From NCBI RefSeq assembly GCF_000293785.1, contig NZ_AKZI01000001.1:1-64000 (forward strand): a stretch of DNA of 64,000 bases, in the 5' to 3' direction. The notes beneath the pieces were generated by a model, which was not told the origin of the DNA, ran no database searches, and saw only the letters and a program-made list of their open reading frames with translations. This stretch comes from Rhodovulum sp. PH10 (GTDB taxonomy: Bacteria; Pseudomonadota; Alphaproteobacteria; Rhizobiales; Xanthobacteraceae). The position numbers and the translations under genes were made by a program. Shown piece after piece: positions 24,977 through 36,413 of the stretch. The number at the start of each line of letters is the position of its first letter. The stretch's first letter is position 1.

Positions 24977-26359
24977 TCAACCCGCGAGTGCCGCGAGAAT
25001 CCGCGCCCACGAGCGGATGCCCTTGTGGAACGAGAGGAGATCGTACTTCTCGTTCGGCGAGTGGATCCTGTCGTCGGCGAGCGCGAAGCCGATCAGGAGC
25101 GAGTCGAGGCCGAGCGTCTGCTTGAAGTCGGCGACGATCGGGATCGAGGCGCCGGAGCCGATCAGCAAGGCCTCGCGGCCCCACTCCGCGGTCAGCGCCT
25201 TCTGCGCCGCCGAAAGCTGCGGCAGGTCCCAGGCGAGCCCGACCGCCGGCGCGCCGGTGTGGTCGGTGAACAGCGCACGGCAGTCGGCCGGCAACAGCTC
25301 CCGCACGCGCGCCCGGAAGGCATCCCGCACCTTGTCGGGGTCTTGCCCCTTCACCAGCCGGAACGAGATCTTGGCCGACGCCTCCGCCGGGATCACCGTC
25401 TTCGAGCCGGCCCCGGTATAGCCGCCAAAAATGCCGTTGATGTCGCACGCCGGGCGGGAAAAAAGCTGCTCGACGATCGAGCGGCCGCGCTCGCCGGCCG
25501 GCTCGCCGAGCCCGACCGGCCCGAGATAGTTTTCCGCCGTCACGTCGAGCTTTCTCCACGCGGCGAGCACGTCGGCCGGCGGGTCCTCGATGCCGTCGTA
25601 AAAGCCCGGCAGGGTGATGCGGCCGTCGTCGTCCCACAGGCTGCCGAGAATTTTCGTCAGCACGCGGATCGGGTTGCGCGCCGGCCCGCCGAACAGGCCG
25701 GAATGGAGGTCGCGGCTCGGCCCCTGGATCGTCACCTCGTCGTAGACGAGGCCGCGCAGCGCGGTGGTGACGGCGGGCGTCGCCGCGTCCCACATGCTGG
25801 TGTCGCACACCAGCGCGACGTCGGCGGCGAGCGACGCCTTGTTGGCGGCGAGCCACTTCGGCAGGCTCTTGGAGCCGCACTCCTCCTCGCCCTCGATCAT
25901 CAGCGTGACCGGAACCGGCAGCGAGCCGGTGACGGCGATCCAGGCGCGGCACGCCTCGACGAAGGTCATCACCTGGCCCTTGTCGTCGGAGGAGCCGCGG
26001 CCGAGGATCGCCTTGCGGCCGTCGGGGAGCGTGGCGATGCGCGGCTCGAACGGCGGCGCGTCCCACTGGGCGACCGGATCGACCGGCTGCACGTCGTAAT
26101 GGCCGTAGAACAGCACGCGCTTGGCGCCCGCCTCCTCGGCGCTGCGGGCGAGCACCACCGGGTGGCCGCCGGTCTCCTGCAGCGACGCCGACAGGCCGAG
26201 CGAGGCGAGATCGGCGGAGAGATGCGCGGCGGCCGTGCGGCAGTCGCCGGCATGCGCGGGGTCGGTCGAGATCGACGGGATGCGCAGGAACGCAAAGAGC
26301 CGTTCGAGGCTCGCGTCGAGATCGGCGTCGATGCGGTCCAAGACCTTGTCGAGGGTCAT
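24977..26359 (-). CDS. M20 family dipeptidase
   Basis: The 460-residue cytosolic zinc peptidase belongs to the M20 family (dipeptidase clade). Metal and catalytic motifs are GHYDVQPVDP (residues near 90-99), GRGSSDDKGQ with the second Asp, and IEGEEECGS with the catalytic and metal-binding Glu pair. A dimerisation domain interrupts the catalytic one, as is normal. It lies 21 bases after the HerA-like ATPase gene on the same strand and may be co-transcribed. Confidence 0.9.
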   Translation of the reverse strand: MTLDKVLDRIDADLDASLERLFAFLRIPSISTDPAHAGDCRTAAAHLSADLASLGLSASLQETGGHPVVLARSAEEAGAKRVLFYGHYDVQPVDPVAQWDAPPFEPRIATLPDGRKAILGRGSSDDKGQVMTFVEACRAWIAVTGSLPVPVTLMIEGEEECGSKSLPKWLAANKASLAADVALVCDTSMWDAATPAVTTALRGLVYDEVTIQGPSRDLHSGLFGGPARNPIRVLTKILGSLWDDDGRITLPGFYDGIEDPPADVLAAWRKLDVTAENYLGPVGLGEPAGERGRSIVEQLFSRPACDINGIFGGYTGAGSKTVIPAEASAKISFRLVKGQDPDKVRDAFRARVRELLPADCRALFTDHTGAPAVGLAWDLPQLSAAQKALTAEWGREALLIGSGASIPIVADFKQTLGLDSLLIGFALADDRIHSPNEKYDLLSFHKGIRSWARILAALAG

Positions 26360-26380
26360 CGAAAAAATCCTTTTCGGAGG

Positions 26381-28060
26381 TCAGCGTCGGCGGGGACGCT
26401 TGGCAGTGTCGAACAGGCCGCGTCCGCCGGCCGCCCCGGACAGATCGGCGAGCCCGGCGAGATCGGCGAGGCTGTCGCCGGCGGAGCGGCGGCGCGATGC
26501 ATAACGCGCGGGGGCCCGCCGTGTCGTCCTCGACAAGCCCATGCCGCGCATCGCCTCGCGGGTCGCGGTGCGGGCGACCTGGGTCGCGACCCGCCCGACC
26601 AGGGGACTCGCCAGCACGGCGCCGACCCAGCCGAGAAGACGCGATCCGAGCCCCGGCCGCTCGGCCGGCGGCTCCTCGTCTCGCGGGACGCGGTCGCGGC
26701 GCGCGGTCGCCGTGCCGCTCTCGTCCCCCGTCTCGTCCTCCGCCTCGCCTTGCTCCATGGCGCCGGAGAGGATCGTGTCGAGCGGGCGGTGCGGGCGCGG
26801 CGTCTCGTATTTCCCGGCGAGCGGGCTCGCGGCGACGATCGCGCGGCGCTCGTTCTCCGTCAGCGGGCCGACGCGGGCGTGCGGCGGCGCGATCAGCGCG
26901 CGCTCGACCATCGAGGGCGTGCCGTTGCCTTCCAGGAACGACACCAGCGCCTCGCCCTTGCCGAGCGCGGTGATCACCTGCGCGGTGTCGAGCTTGGGGT
27001 TCGGCCGAAACGTCTCGGCCGCCGCCTTCACCGCCTTCTGGTCGCGCGGGGTGAAGGCGCGCAGCGCGTGCTGCACGCGGTTTCCGAGCTGCGCCAGCAC
27101 GCCGTCAGGCACGTCGAGCGGGCTCTGTGTGACGAAATAGATGCCGACGCCCTTCGAGCGGATCAACCGCACCACCTGCTCGATGCGGTCGACGAGTGCC
27201 TTGGGCGCCTCGTCGAACAGGAGGTGCGCCTCGTCGAAGAAGAACACGAGCTTCGGCTTGTCGAGATCGCCGACCTCCGGCAGCCGCTCGAACAGCTCGG
27301 CGACCAGCCACAACAGGAAGGTCGCGTAGAGCCGCGGGCTCTGCATGAGGCGATCGGCGGCGAGAATGTTGATGCGGCCCTTTCCCTCGGCATCGATCGC
27401 CATGAAGTCGTCGAGGTCGAGATCGGGCGCGCCGAAGAATTTCGCTCCGCCCTGGTTCTCCAGCACGAGGAGCTGGCGCTGCACCGCACCGATGCTGGCG
27501 GCCGACACGTTGCCGTAGCGCGCGCCGATCGCCTTGGCGTTCTGCCCGACATGGGCGAGCAGCTCACGCAAGTTCTCGAGGTCGACCAGATCGGCGGCGG
27601 TGCCGTCGGAGACGCCGTCCGCCTCGTCCATCACCTTGAAGGCGATCTCCAGCACGCCCGCCTGCACGTCGTTGAGATCGAGCATGCGCGACAGGAGCAG
27701 CGGCCCGAGCTCGTGCACGCTGGCGCGGATCGGATGGCCCTGGGCGCCGAACAGATCCCAGAACACCACGGGAAATTTTTCCGGCACGTAGTCGAGCCCG
27801 ATCTCACGGGCGCGGGCGACGAAGGCGGGCTTACTCTCGCCCATCGCGGCTATGCCGGAGAGATCGCCCTTCACGTCGGCCGCGAACACCGGCACGCCGG
27901 CGCGCGAAAACCCTTCGGCGAGCGTTTGCAGCGTGACGGTCTTGCCGGTGCCGGTCGCTCCGGTGATCAGGCCGTGGCGATTGGCGAGCGCGAGCGACAG
28001 CGCCTCCGGCTTCTCGCTGGCGCCGACCAGAATCGCCCCGCCGTCCGTCCGCTCGCTCAT
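26381..28060 (-). CDS. HerA-like helicase/ATPase (DUF853)
   Basis: The 559-residue protein is a DUF853/helicase HerA-like C-terminal family P-loop ATPase. Walker A is [10 protein letters not shown] near residues 34-43 and Walker [11 protein letters not shown] near 275-284. A conserved [13 protein letters not shown] block is also seen. The last ~110 residues are basic, Arg/Gly-rich and probably disordered. E. coli relatives (YjgR) are uncharacterised; a DNA-related motor role is inferred from the fold. Confidence 0.88.
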   Translation of the reverse strand: MSERTDGGAILVGASEKPEALSLALANRHGLITGATGTGKTVTLQTLAEGFSRAGVPVFAADVKGDLSGIAAMGESKPAFVARAREIGLDYVPEKFPVVFWDLFGAQGHPIRASVHELGPLLLSRMLDLNDVQAGVLEIAFKVMDEADGVSDGTAADLVDLENLRELLAHVGQNAKAIGARYGNVSAASIGAVQRQLLVLENQGGAKFFGAPDLDLDDFMAIDAEGKGRINILAADRLMQSPRLYATFLLWLVAELFERLPEVGDLDKPKLVFFFDEAHLLFDEAPKALVDRIEQVVRLIRSKGVGIYFVTQSPLDVPDGVLAQLGNRVQHALRAFTPRDQKAVKAAAETFRPNPKLDTAQVITALGKGEALVSFLEGNGTPSMVERALIAPPHARVGPLTENERRAIVAASPLAGKYETPRPHRPLDTILSGAMEQGEAEDETGDESGTATARRDRVPRDEEPPAERPGLGSRLLGWVGAVLASPLVGRVATQVARTATREAMRGMGLSRTTRRAPARYASRRRSAGDSLADLAGLADLSGAAGGRGLFDTAKRPRRR

Positions 28061-28522
28061 GGTGCCTCCGTTCGCCGCCGTGGGCCGTGCGCGGTCGTCG
28101 TTCCCGTGTCCGCGTCGCCCGCTTATAGTGGGGGTGCCGATGGCTCGCGAGCGGACGTTTCGCCGCCGTGGCGGCGGAGCACGCGCATTCGCCGCGCCAC
28201 CGCGAACCAGCGTTGCGAGAGGGCAACATCGGGCGGCAACATCTCGACCCGCAATCGTGGCTCGATTGTGTTTCGTGATCGCGATGTCAGAATGATGACC
28301 GCTCTACACACGGCGAGGGGGGACCATGGATCGGATCGAGCGCTCGATCGATCGCGATTCCGGTTCGGCACGAGGCGATTCGGCCCGTGCACCGGTGGAT
28401 CCCGCAGCCCTCTCGCCGATCTCGCACGCCTCGCCGCCGGCCGTCCGGCCCGACGATCGCGCTTGGGTTCGCCTCGCGCCGGGCGGTCGCGCGCCCGGTC
28501 CGCGCCGCTGAAAGACATCACG
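28061..28522. other. Intergenic region upstream of the DUF4332 gene
   Basis: Divergent 5' regions. It carries a candidate promoter (28266-28293) and a 61-codon ORF at 28326-28511 (MDRIERSIDR...) with a GAGGGGGG ribosome-binding-like stretch in front, whose stop lies 12 bases before the DUF4332 start. That ORF is Arg/Pro/Ala-rich with no known family, so it is noted but not called as a gene. Confidence 0.4.
28266..28293 (+). promoter_or_regulatory. Weak candidate promoter
   Basis: TTGTGT (28266-28271) and CAGAAT (28288-28293) with a 16-base spacer. It is in the right place to drive the DUF4332 gene, but both hexamers are weak matches to sigma-70. Confidence 0.25.
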
Positions 28523-28930
28523 ATGAGGTATTCGATCGCCGAGCTCGACGGCATCTCTCCGGGACTGGCACGAACCCTGAAATCGCACGGAATCCACACC
28601 ACCGGCCGGCTGCTCGAGGCGGCCAAGGATCCCAAGGGACGCAAGCTGCTCGCCGAGCGCACCGGCCTGACGCCGCAATGCCTGCTGCGGATCGCCAATT
28701 TCGCCGACAAGATGCGCATCAAGGGGGTCGGCGAGGACTATGCCGAGCTTTTGGAGGCGGCCGGCGTCGACACCGTGCGCGAGCTGAAGTACCGCAACCC
28801 CGGCAACCTCGCCAAGCGGATGGCCGAGGTGAACCAGAACCGCAAGCTGGTGCGCAACCTGCCGTCGGAAAAGGTGGTCGAGCGCTGGATCGAGACCGCC
28901 AAGGCGCTGCCGATCAAGATCAGGTATTGA
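28523..28930 (+). CDS. DUF4332 (helix-hairpin-helix) protein
   Basis: A 135-residue protein made of two helix-hairpin-helix-like repeats: ISPGLARTLKSHGIHTTG near residues 10-27 and IKGVGEDYAELLEAAGVDT near 70-88. This is the DUF4332 pattern, distantly related to DNA-binding HhH motifs. The function is unknown. The start at the ATG at 28523 places the first motif at the N-terminus as in the family. Confidence 0.85.
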   Translation: MRYSIAELDGISPGLARTLKSHGIHTTGRLLEAAKDPKGRKLLAERTGLTPQCLLRIANFADKMRIKGVGEDYAELLEAAGVDTVRELKYRNPGNLAKRMAEVNQNRKLVRNLPSEKVVERWIETAKALPIKIRY

Positions 28931-29032
28931 GCACCGGTCCTCGCGGGCGCGTCGGGCGCGTCGGTGCCCCGCCTTGCCCGCCCCCCCGACACGGCGCTTG
29001 ACAGTTTTTTGCGGGCGCGCAAAGCGAACCGC

Positions 29033-29920
29033 ATGCTCGACCAGGCCACTCGACCGACCGACGACGACAAGAGCCCGCCCCGACCGCTCGCCGCGCTGCT
29101 GCGCGAAGGGCGGCCGCTGGTGATGGGCGTCCTCAACGTCACCCCCGACTCGTTCTCCGACGGCGGACGATATCTCGACCCCGACCATGCGATCGCCCAG
29201 GCGAAGCGGCTGGTGGCGGAGGGCGCCGACATCATCGATGTGGGTGCGGAATCGACCCGGCCCTATGGCGGCGCGGCGCCGGTGTCGGCCGAGGAGGAGA
29301 TCGCGCGGCTGACCCCGGTGCTGCCGGCGGTCGCGGCGCTCGGCGTGCCGGTGTCGATCGACACCATGAAGGCGGAGGTCGCAGGCGTCGCGCTCGACAT
29401 GGGCGCCACCATCCTCAACGACGTGTGGGGCCTGCAGCGCGATCCGGCGATGGCGAAGCTCGCCGCTCTGCGCCGGGTGCCGATCGTCGTCATGCACAAT
29501 CGTGATGGCGCCGACCCGGCGATCGACATTTTGGCCGACATCGACGCCTTCTTCGCCCGCACGCTGGAGATCGCCGCGCAGGCCGGCATCTCGCGCGAGA
29601 ACATCGTGCTCGATCCCGGCATCGGCTTCGGCAAGACGCCCGAGCAGAGCATCGCGACGCTCGCCGCCCTGCCCCGCTTTTCGCGGTTCGGCCTGCCGCT
29701 GCTGGTCGGCGCCTCGCGCAAGCGCTTCATCGCCTCGGTCTCGCCCGCCCCGCCCGACAAACGGCTCGGCGGCTCGCTCGCCGCGCATCTCCTCGCCACG
29801 CTCGACGGCGCGGCGATCGTCCGGGTGCACGACGTCGCCGAGACGGTGCAGGCACTGAAGATCGCCCAGGCGATCCGGAACAAAGCGATCCGGAACCCGT
29901 CGATCCGGAGTTTTCGATGA
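29033..29920 (+). CDS. folP: Dihydropteroate synthase
   Basis: The 295-residue enzyme joins p-aminobenzoate to dihydropterin pyrophosphate in folate synthesis. Signatures: GVLNVTPDSFSDGG near residues 29-42 and the pterin/pABA pocket segments VGAESTRP near 72-79 and VGASRKRF near 225-232. The C-terminus is lengthened by three near-identical 15-bp units that encode IRN/IRS repeats. The ATG at 29033 is preferred over 28964. It begins the folP-folB-folK operon. Confidence 0.94.
   Translation: MLDQATRPTDDDKSPPRPLAALLREGRPLVMGVLNVTPDSFSDGGRYLDPDHAIAQAKRLVAEGADIIDVGAESTRPYGGAAPVSAEEEIARLTPVLPAVAALGVPVSIDTMKAEVAGVALDMGATILNDVWGLQRDPAMAKLAALRRVPIVVMHNRDGADPAIDILADIDAFFARTLEIAAQAGISRENIVLDPGIGFGKTPEQSIATLAALPRFSRFGLPLLVGASRKRFIASVSPAPPDKRLGGSLAAHLLATLDGAAIVRVHDVAETVQALKIAQAIRNKAIRNPSIRSFR
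29870..29914 (+). repeat. Three-unit 15-bp in-frame repeat at the folP 3' end
   Basis: Units at 29870-29884, 29885-29899 and 29900-29914 share the CGATCCGGA core. They encode AIRN-K, AIRN-P and SIRS-F at the extreme C-terminus of FolP. Confidence 0.85.
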
Positions 29921-30291
29921 GCCCGACCGACACGGTGTTCGTCACCGGCCTCGCCGTCCATGCCTATCACGGCGTGATGGAGCACGAGCAGGCGGTCGGC
30001 CAGACCTTTCAGCTCGACATCTCGCTGGAGATCGATCTGCACGAGGCCTCGGTGTCGGACCGCATCACCAGCACGGTGCCGTACGACGAGGTGGTGGCGC
30101 TCGCCGAGAAGGCGTTTGCCGCAAAGCGCCACCGGCTGATCGAGACGGCGGCGGGAACCGTCGCCGACGCGCTGCTGAGCAAGTTTCCGAAAGTGACCGC
30201 GGTGCGCATCACGGTGCACAAGCCGCATGCGCCGATCGCCGCCACCTTCGTCGATGTCGGCGTCTCGATCCTGCGCACACGGCATGGCTGA
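29917..30291 (+). CDS. folB: Dihydroneopterin aldolase
   Basis: The 124-residue enzyme converts dihydroneopterin to 6-hydroxymethyl-dihydropterin. It shows the FolB pattern: VTGLAVHAYHGVMEHEQ near residues 9-25 with the Glu of the active site, a PYDEVVALAEKAF block, and the final KPHAPIAATF block. Its start overlaps the folP stop by 4 bases (ATGA). Confidence 0.93.
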   Translation: MSPTDTVFVTGLAVHAYHGVMEHEQAVGQTFQLDISLEIDLHEASVSDRITSTVPYDEVVALAEKAFAAKRHRLIETAAGTVADALLSKFPKVTAVRITVHKPHAPIAATFVDVGVSILRTRHG

Positions 30292-30823
30292 GACGCCCCC
30301 GGACCGGGCGGCGACGCCGGCCGAGGCGGAGGCCGAGGCGGTGATCTCGCTCGGCGGCAATGTCGGAGACGTGCGGAAAACGCTGGCGCGGGCGATCGCG
30401 CTCCTGTGCGAGGACGGCACGGTGCGGCTGCTCGCCCGCTCGTCCGACTACCGCACGCCGCCCTGGGGCGACGAGAACCAGCCGGACTTCGTCAACGCCT
30501 GCATCCTGGTGGCGACCACGCTGGCGCCGCGCGCCCTGCTCGCCCGCATGCAGGCGGTGGAGCGCACGCTCGGCCGCGACCGCACCCGCGAACGGCGCTG
30601 GGGGCCGCGCACCGCCGACCTCGACCTGATCGACTACGACGGCCGCACGATCGCCGAGCCCGACCTCGTGCTGCCGCACCTGGCGGCGCTCGCTCGCGCG
30701 TTCGTGATCGTGCCGCTCGGCGAGATCGCGCCCGACCGCATCCTTGCCGGAGTACCGCTTCGCGAGGCGCTGGGCCGGCTCGACGTCCGCGGAATTTTAC
30801 GCCTGGAGGATGCCGTCCGATAG
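30284..30823 (+). CDS. folK: 6-hydroxymethyl-dihydropterin pyrophosphokinase
   Basis: The 179-residue enzyme pyrophosphorylates hydroxymethyldihydropterin, the step between FolB and FolP. The signature SLGGNVGD is near residues 22-29 and the diagnostic RWGPRTADLDLIDY block near 103-116. Its start overlaps the folB stop by 8 bases, completing a tightly coupled folP-folB-folK operon. Confidence 0.94.
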   Translation: MAETPPDRAATPAEAEAEAVISLGGNVGDVRKTLARAIALLCEDGTVRLLARSSDYRTPPWGDENQPDFVNACILVATTLAPRALLARMQAVERTLGRDRTRERRWGPRTADLDLIDYDGRTIAEPDLVLPHLAALARAFVIVPLGEIAPDRILAGVPLREALGRLDVRGILRLEDAVR

Positions 30824-30972
30824 GGTTTCGGAACATGGCTCGCGGCCGCGCCGGCGCATGGCTCGGGCGGGCGAAACAGCCCGTGGCGCTTGTTCTTTAT
30901 TCCATGGTCGAGGTTCCGGGTTCCACAAACGTTCCTTGGCGAAATGCCCGTCTCGTGGCATGTTCGGGCGCC

Positions 30973-32862
30973 ATGACCGACACAGACACTCTTTCCCTTG
31001 CGGCCGCGTTTCCGCCGGCCACCCGTGAGCAATGGCTCGCGCTCGTCGATGGTGCGCTGAAGGGCGCACCGTTCGAGAAGAAGCTCGTCTCCAAGACCTA
31101 TGACGGGCTGCGCATCGAGCCGCTCTATCCCGCCGACCGCGCCGCCGTGCCGGTGGCCGCCCGCGCCAGCGGTGCGCCCTGGCAGGTGATGCAGCGGGTC
31201 GACCATCCCGACCCGGCCGCCGCCAATGCCGAGATCCTGAGCGATCTCGCGAACGGCGCGACCGGCCTCTCGCTGGTGTTCGCCGGCAGCCTGGGCGCCC
31301 GCGGCTGGGGCATCGGCGCCGACGCCGACACGCTGGCAAAAGTGCTGAAGGACGTCCGGCTCGACGCGATCGCACTCGAGCTGCAGCTTTCGCCGCAGGC
31401 CAAGGACGCGCCGCGGGCGCTCGCCGAGCTGATCGCCGCGCAGAAGCTGACGCCGTCGGCGCTCGACATCCGCTGGGCGATCGATCCGCTCGGCGCGATG
31501 GCCGCCTTCGGCACTGCGCGGATCGCCTGGCCGGACATGGCGAAGGAGTTTTCCATCCGCGTGCGCGACCTCGCCGCGCGCGGCTTCAAGGGACCGTTCG
31601 CGGTCGCCGACGGGCGGGTGGTGCACGATGCCGGCGGCTCGGAGGCGCAGGAGCTCGCCTGGCTGGTCTCGGTCGCGCTCGCTTATGTCCGCGCGCTGGA
31701 AGCCGACGGCGTTCCGCTCGACGCCGCGCGAAAAACGATCTTCTTCCGGGTCGCGGCGGACGCCGACCAGTTCCTGACGATCGCGAAGATCCGGGCGCTG
31801 CGGAAGCTGTGGGCGAGCGTCGAGGCGGCCTGCGGGCTCGCCCCCGAGCACGTGTTCGTCTCGGCCGAGACGGCGTGGCGGATGATGACCCGGCGCGACC
31901 CGGCGGTGAACATGCTGCGTGGCACCGTCGCGGTCTTTGCGGCCGGCGTCGGCGGGGCCGACGCGATCACCGTGCTGCCGTGGACGGCGGCGCTCGGCCT
32001 GCCGGAAGGCGGCGCGCGGCGCACCGCCCGCAACACCCAGCTGATCCTGCTGGAGGAGTCCTACCTCTCCAAGGTCGCCGATCCGGCGGCCGGCGCCGGC
32101 GGCCCGGAGGATCTGACGAAAAAGCTCGGCACCGCCGCCTGGGAGCTGTTCCAGGAAATCGAGGCGGCCGGCGGCATCTGGCCGGCGCTGACGCAGGGCC
32201 TGTTGCAGAAGAAGGTCGCGGCCGTCCGTGCGTCGCGCGAAAAGGCGGTGGCGAACCGGCGTGATCCGCTGACCGGCACCAGCGAGTTCCCGAACATCGC
32301 CGAAGGGCCGGCCGAGGTGTTGGACGTCGCGCAGCCGGCGGTGGCGCCGCTGCCGTCCGGCGTGGCGCTCGAGCCGATGCCGGCGATGCGGCTCTCCGCA
32401 CCGTTCGAGGCGCTGCGCGACGCCTCCGACGCGGTGAAGGAGAAGACCGGCGCACGGCCGAAGATCTTCCTCGCCAATCTGGGAAAGCTCGCCGCCTTCA
32501 CCGCGCGCGCGACCTTCACGAAGAACTTCTTCGAGGCCGGCGGCATCCAGGCGGTCGGCAACGACGGTTTTCCGGCCAATGGCGGCACCGATCTCACCGC
32601 GCTGGTGGAAGCCTACAAGGCGTCGGGCGCGACGCTCGCCTGCCTGTGCTCCTCCGACGACGGCTATGCCGCCGAGGCGGTCGCGGCCGCCAAGGCGCTG
32701 ACCGATGCGGGCTGTGCCCACATCTATCTCGCCGGGCGGCCGGGCGAGCAGGAGGCGGCCTTCAAGGCGGCCGGCGTCACCCGCTTCGTCTTCATGGGCG
32801 GCGACGTGCTCGGCATGCTGCAGGAAGCGCAAAAGCTCGCCGGGCAGGGTGCACGGCCGTGA
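30973..32862 (+). CDS. mutA: Methylmalonyl-CoA mutase small (beta) subunit
   Basis: The 629-residue protein is homologous to the catalytic subunit but lacks its catalytic apparatus: its cobalamin-binding domain has [12 protein letters not shown] in place of the DxHxxG axial-ligand motif. In heterodimeric mutases this subunit is structural. The ATG at 30973 lies 149 bases after folK, and no cobalamin riboswitch was found in that gap. The stop codon overlaps a GTG that opens a small ORF before the large subunit (see 32859). Confidence 0.93.
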   Translation: MTDTDTLSLAAAFPPATREQWLALVDGALKGAPFEKKLVSKTYDGLRIEPLYPADRAAVPVAARASGAPWQVMQRVDHPDPAAANAEILSDLANGATGLSLVFAGSLGARGWGIGADADTLAKVLKDVRLDAIALELQLSPQAKDAPRALAELIAAQKLTPSALDIRWAIDPLGAMAAFGTARIAWPDMAKEFSIRVRDLAARGFKGPFAVADGRVVHDAGGSEAQELAWLVSVALAYVRALEADGVPLDAARKTIFFRVAADADQFLTIAKIRALRKLWASVEAACGLAPEHVFVSAETAWRMMTRRDPAVNMLRGTVAVFAAGVGGADAITVLPWTAALGLPEGGARRTARNTQLILLEESYLSKVADPAAGAGGPEDLTKKLGTAAWELFQEIEAAGGIWPALTQGLLQKKVAAVRASREKAVANRRDPLTGTSEFPNIAEGPAEVLDVAQPAVAPLPSGVALEPMPAMRLSAPFEALRDASDAVKEKTGARPKIFLANLGKLAAFTARATFTKNFFEAGGIQAVGNDGFPANGGTDLTALVEAYKASGATLACLCSSDDGYAAEAVAAAKALTDAGCAHIYLAGRPGEQEAAFKAAGVTRFVFMGGDVLGMLQEAQKLAGQGARP

Positions 32863-32998
32863 GCATCGTGCAAGCCACCGGCACGGAGGAGACCGGCCCG
32901 GCCTCCCCCGGCACGGTCGCCATGGCGGCGGCCCGGGCCGCGACGGCCCTCATCGACACGGCGACCGGCGGGTCGCATCTGGTTCACGAGGCACGCAG

Positions 32999-33002
<4 letters not shown>
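32859..33002 (+). CDS. Possible 47-residue protein between mutA and mutB
   Basis: A GTG at 32859-32861 overlaps the mutA stop (GTGA). The frame runs to a TGA at 33000-33002, which overlaps the mutB start (ATGA). Both junctions are the 4-base type that signals translational coupling. The predicted 47-residue product is Ala/Thr/Gly-rich, with a mildly hydrophobic helix ([15 protein letters not shown]) and has no family I know. Third-position GC is very high, as in its neighbours, but that is not decisive in this genome. It may be no more than spacer. Confidence 0.35.
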
Positions 33003-35154
<2,152 letters not shown>

Positions 35155-35158
<4 letters not shown>

Positions 35159-35952
35159 GGCGGGTCGTGCGCCTCGCCGGCCTTCTCCTCGGCACCGCGC
35201 TGGCGGTGCTTGCCGGGTCGCTCTGCGGCCCGGCCCCCGCCGTCGCCGAGACGGTGGTGTCGTCCACCTCCCGCGCGGTCGAGCTGAAGCTTTCGATCGA
35301 CGACGCCGTCAAGACCATGCCGGCGTTGTTCGAGAGTTTGGCGAGCGAGGGCGAGCGCTGGCTCGACAAGAACCGGCGCGACGCCGACAAGGCGTTCCAC
35401 GACAATCGCGAGGATTTTTCCGACGGCCGGCAGTGGTCTTTCGACCGCGATTACGCGCTGCTGTCGACCGTCGGGCCTTACATCAGCATTCTGCGACGTG
35501 ATTATTTCTACACCGGCGGCGCCCACCCCAACACGGTGGTCGACACCATCCTGTGGGACACGACCGCGGGCAAGCCGATCAGCGTACGGCCGTTCTTCCA
35601 GGAGACCGCCGACGGCGGACAGACCATGCGCCTGCTCGCCAAGGCGATCCGCAGGGCGGTCGCCGTCGAGAAGAAGAAGCGTGGCGCCGAGGTCGGCAAT
35701 CCCGACACCGACGACTGGCTGAAGGGGATCGAGCCGTCGCTCCTGAAGCTCGGGCCGCTGGCGCTCGCCCGCTCGACCGAGCCCGGCAAGAGCGGTGGCT
35801 TCACGGTGCATTTTTCGCCCTATGCCGTCGGGTCCTATGCCGAGGGCATTTACACCGTGGTGATTCCCTGGCGGGTCTTTGCCGACCGCCTGTCGCCGAC
35901 CGGCCGCGCCGTGTTCGGTGGCGATCCGATCGCCCCGAAGGCGGACGACTGA
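35155..35952 (+). CDS. Secreted DUF3298 (RsiV-like) domain protein
   Basis: The 265-residue protein starts with a signal peptide (residues 1-31, ending near AVAE). The mature part has the DUF4163/DUF3298 pattern with the diagnostic YTGGAHPNT block near residue 118 and the terminal VVIPWRVF strand near 235-243. This fold is also the extracellular part of anti-sigma RsiV, where it binds lysozyme; here no sigma factor partner is adjacent and the role is unknown. A GTG at 35155 overlaps the mutB stop; a GTG at 35167 is a second option. Confidence 0.8.
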
Positions 35953-36413
35953 GCCTGTTTCCGAAAGATCGGTTCGGGGTTTTACCCTCTCCCGTGGGTA
36001 GCTCGGGGTTTTGGCCTCTCCCGTGGGGAGATGGTCGGCGAGCGGGCGTCTGCACCGACGATCTGCTCGAGTTCGCCTTTTCCCGGAGCCCCCGCTTTCG
36101 CTCGGACTCCGACCTCTCCGCGCGAGCGCGCTCGAGCATGCACACATCGCCTCGAGCGCATACTTTCGTCATACGCGGACTCCGACCCGCGCATCCGTCG
36201 AAATCAAAGAACGTTTTTGTTTTCGGTTCGAGGGATCGCCGGGTCGCGGCCTAGGCCGGCCCGGCGATGACGGCGGAGCACTCGGCGACCCCACGGCTCC
36301 AACTCGGGTCATTGGTTCTCGGTCGTTCCGGGGCGCCGCGCAGCGGCGAGCCCGGCAATGACGGGGTGACAACGGGGTGACGCCGGACGGCGATGAAGGC
36401 GGGCCGGTCCTCC
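35953..36413. other. Intergenic region rich in palindromes
   Basis: No supported gene. It holds CTCTCCCGTGGG-type hairpin remnants (about 35985-36035), a full two-hairpin repeat (36171-36270), and a GTCATTGCCGGG-type fragment on the minus strand near 36330-36365. It separates the convergent ends of the DUF3298 and TPR genes. Confidence 0.5.
36171..36270 (-). repeat. Two-hairpin intergenic repeat, copy B
   Basis: On the minus strand it reads TCATCGCCGGG...CCCGGCGATC, then CTCGAACCGA, an A/T-rich link and GGATGCGCGGGTC-GGAG-TCCGCGTAT. It matches copy A (2253-2356) and copy C (63913 onwards), with copy C closest. Confidence 0.8.

Noticed and set aside
25025-28930. A 1301-codon plus-strand open frame
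   Set aside because: It is antisense to the M20 peptidase and HerA-like ATPase genes and is open because of high GC. Only its last 135 codons (from 28523) match a family.
30824-30972. Cobalamin riboswitch upstream of the mutase genes
   Set aside because: No B12-box-like conserved element or long structured leader is evident in the 149-base gap.
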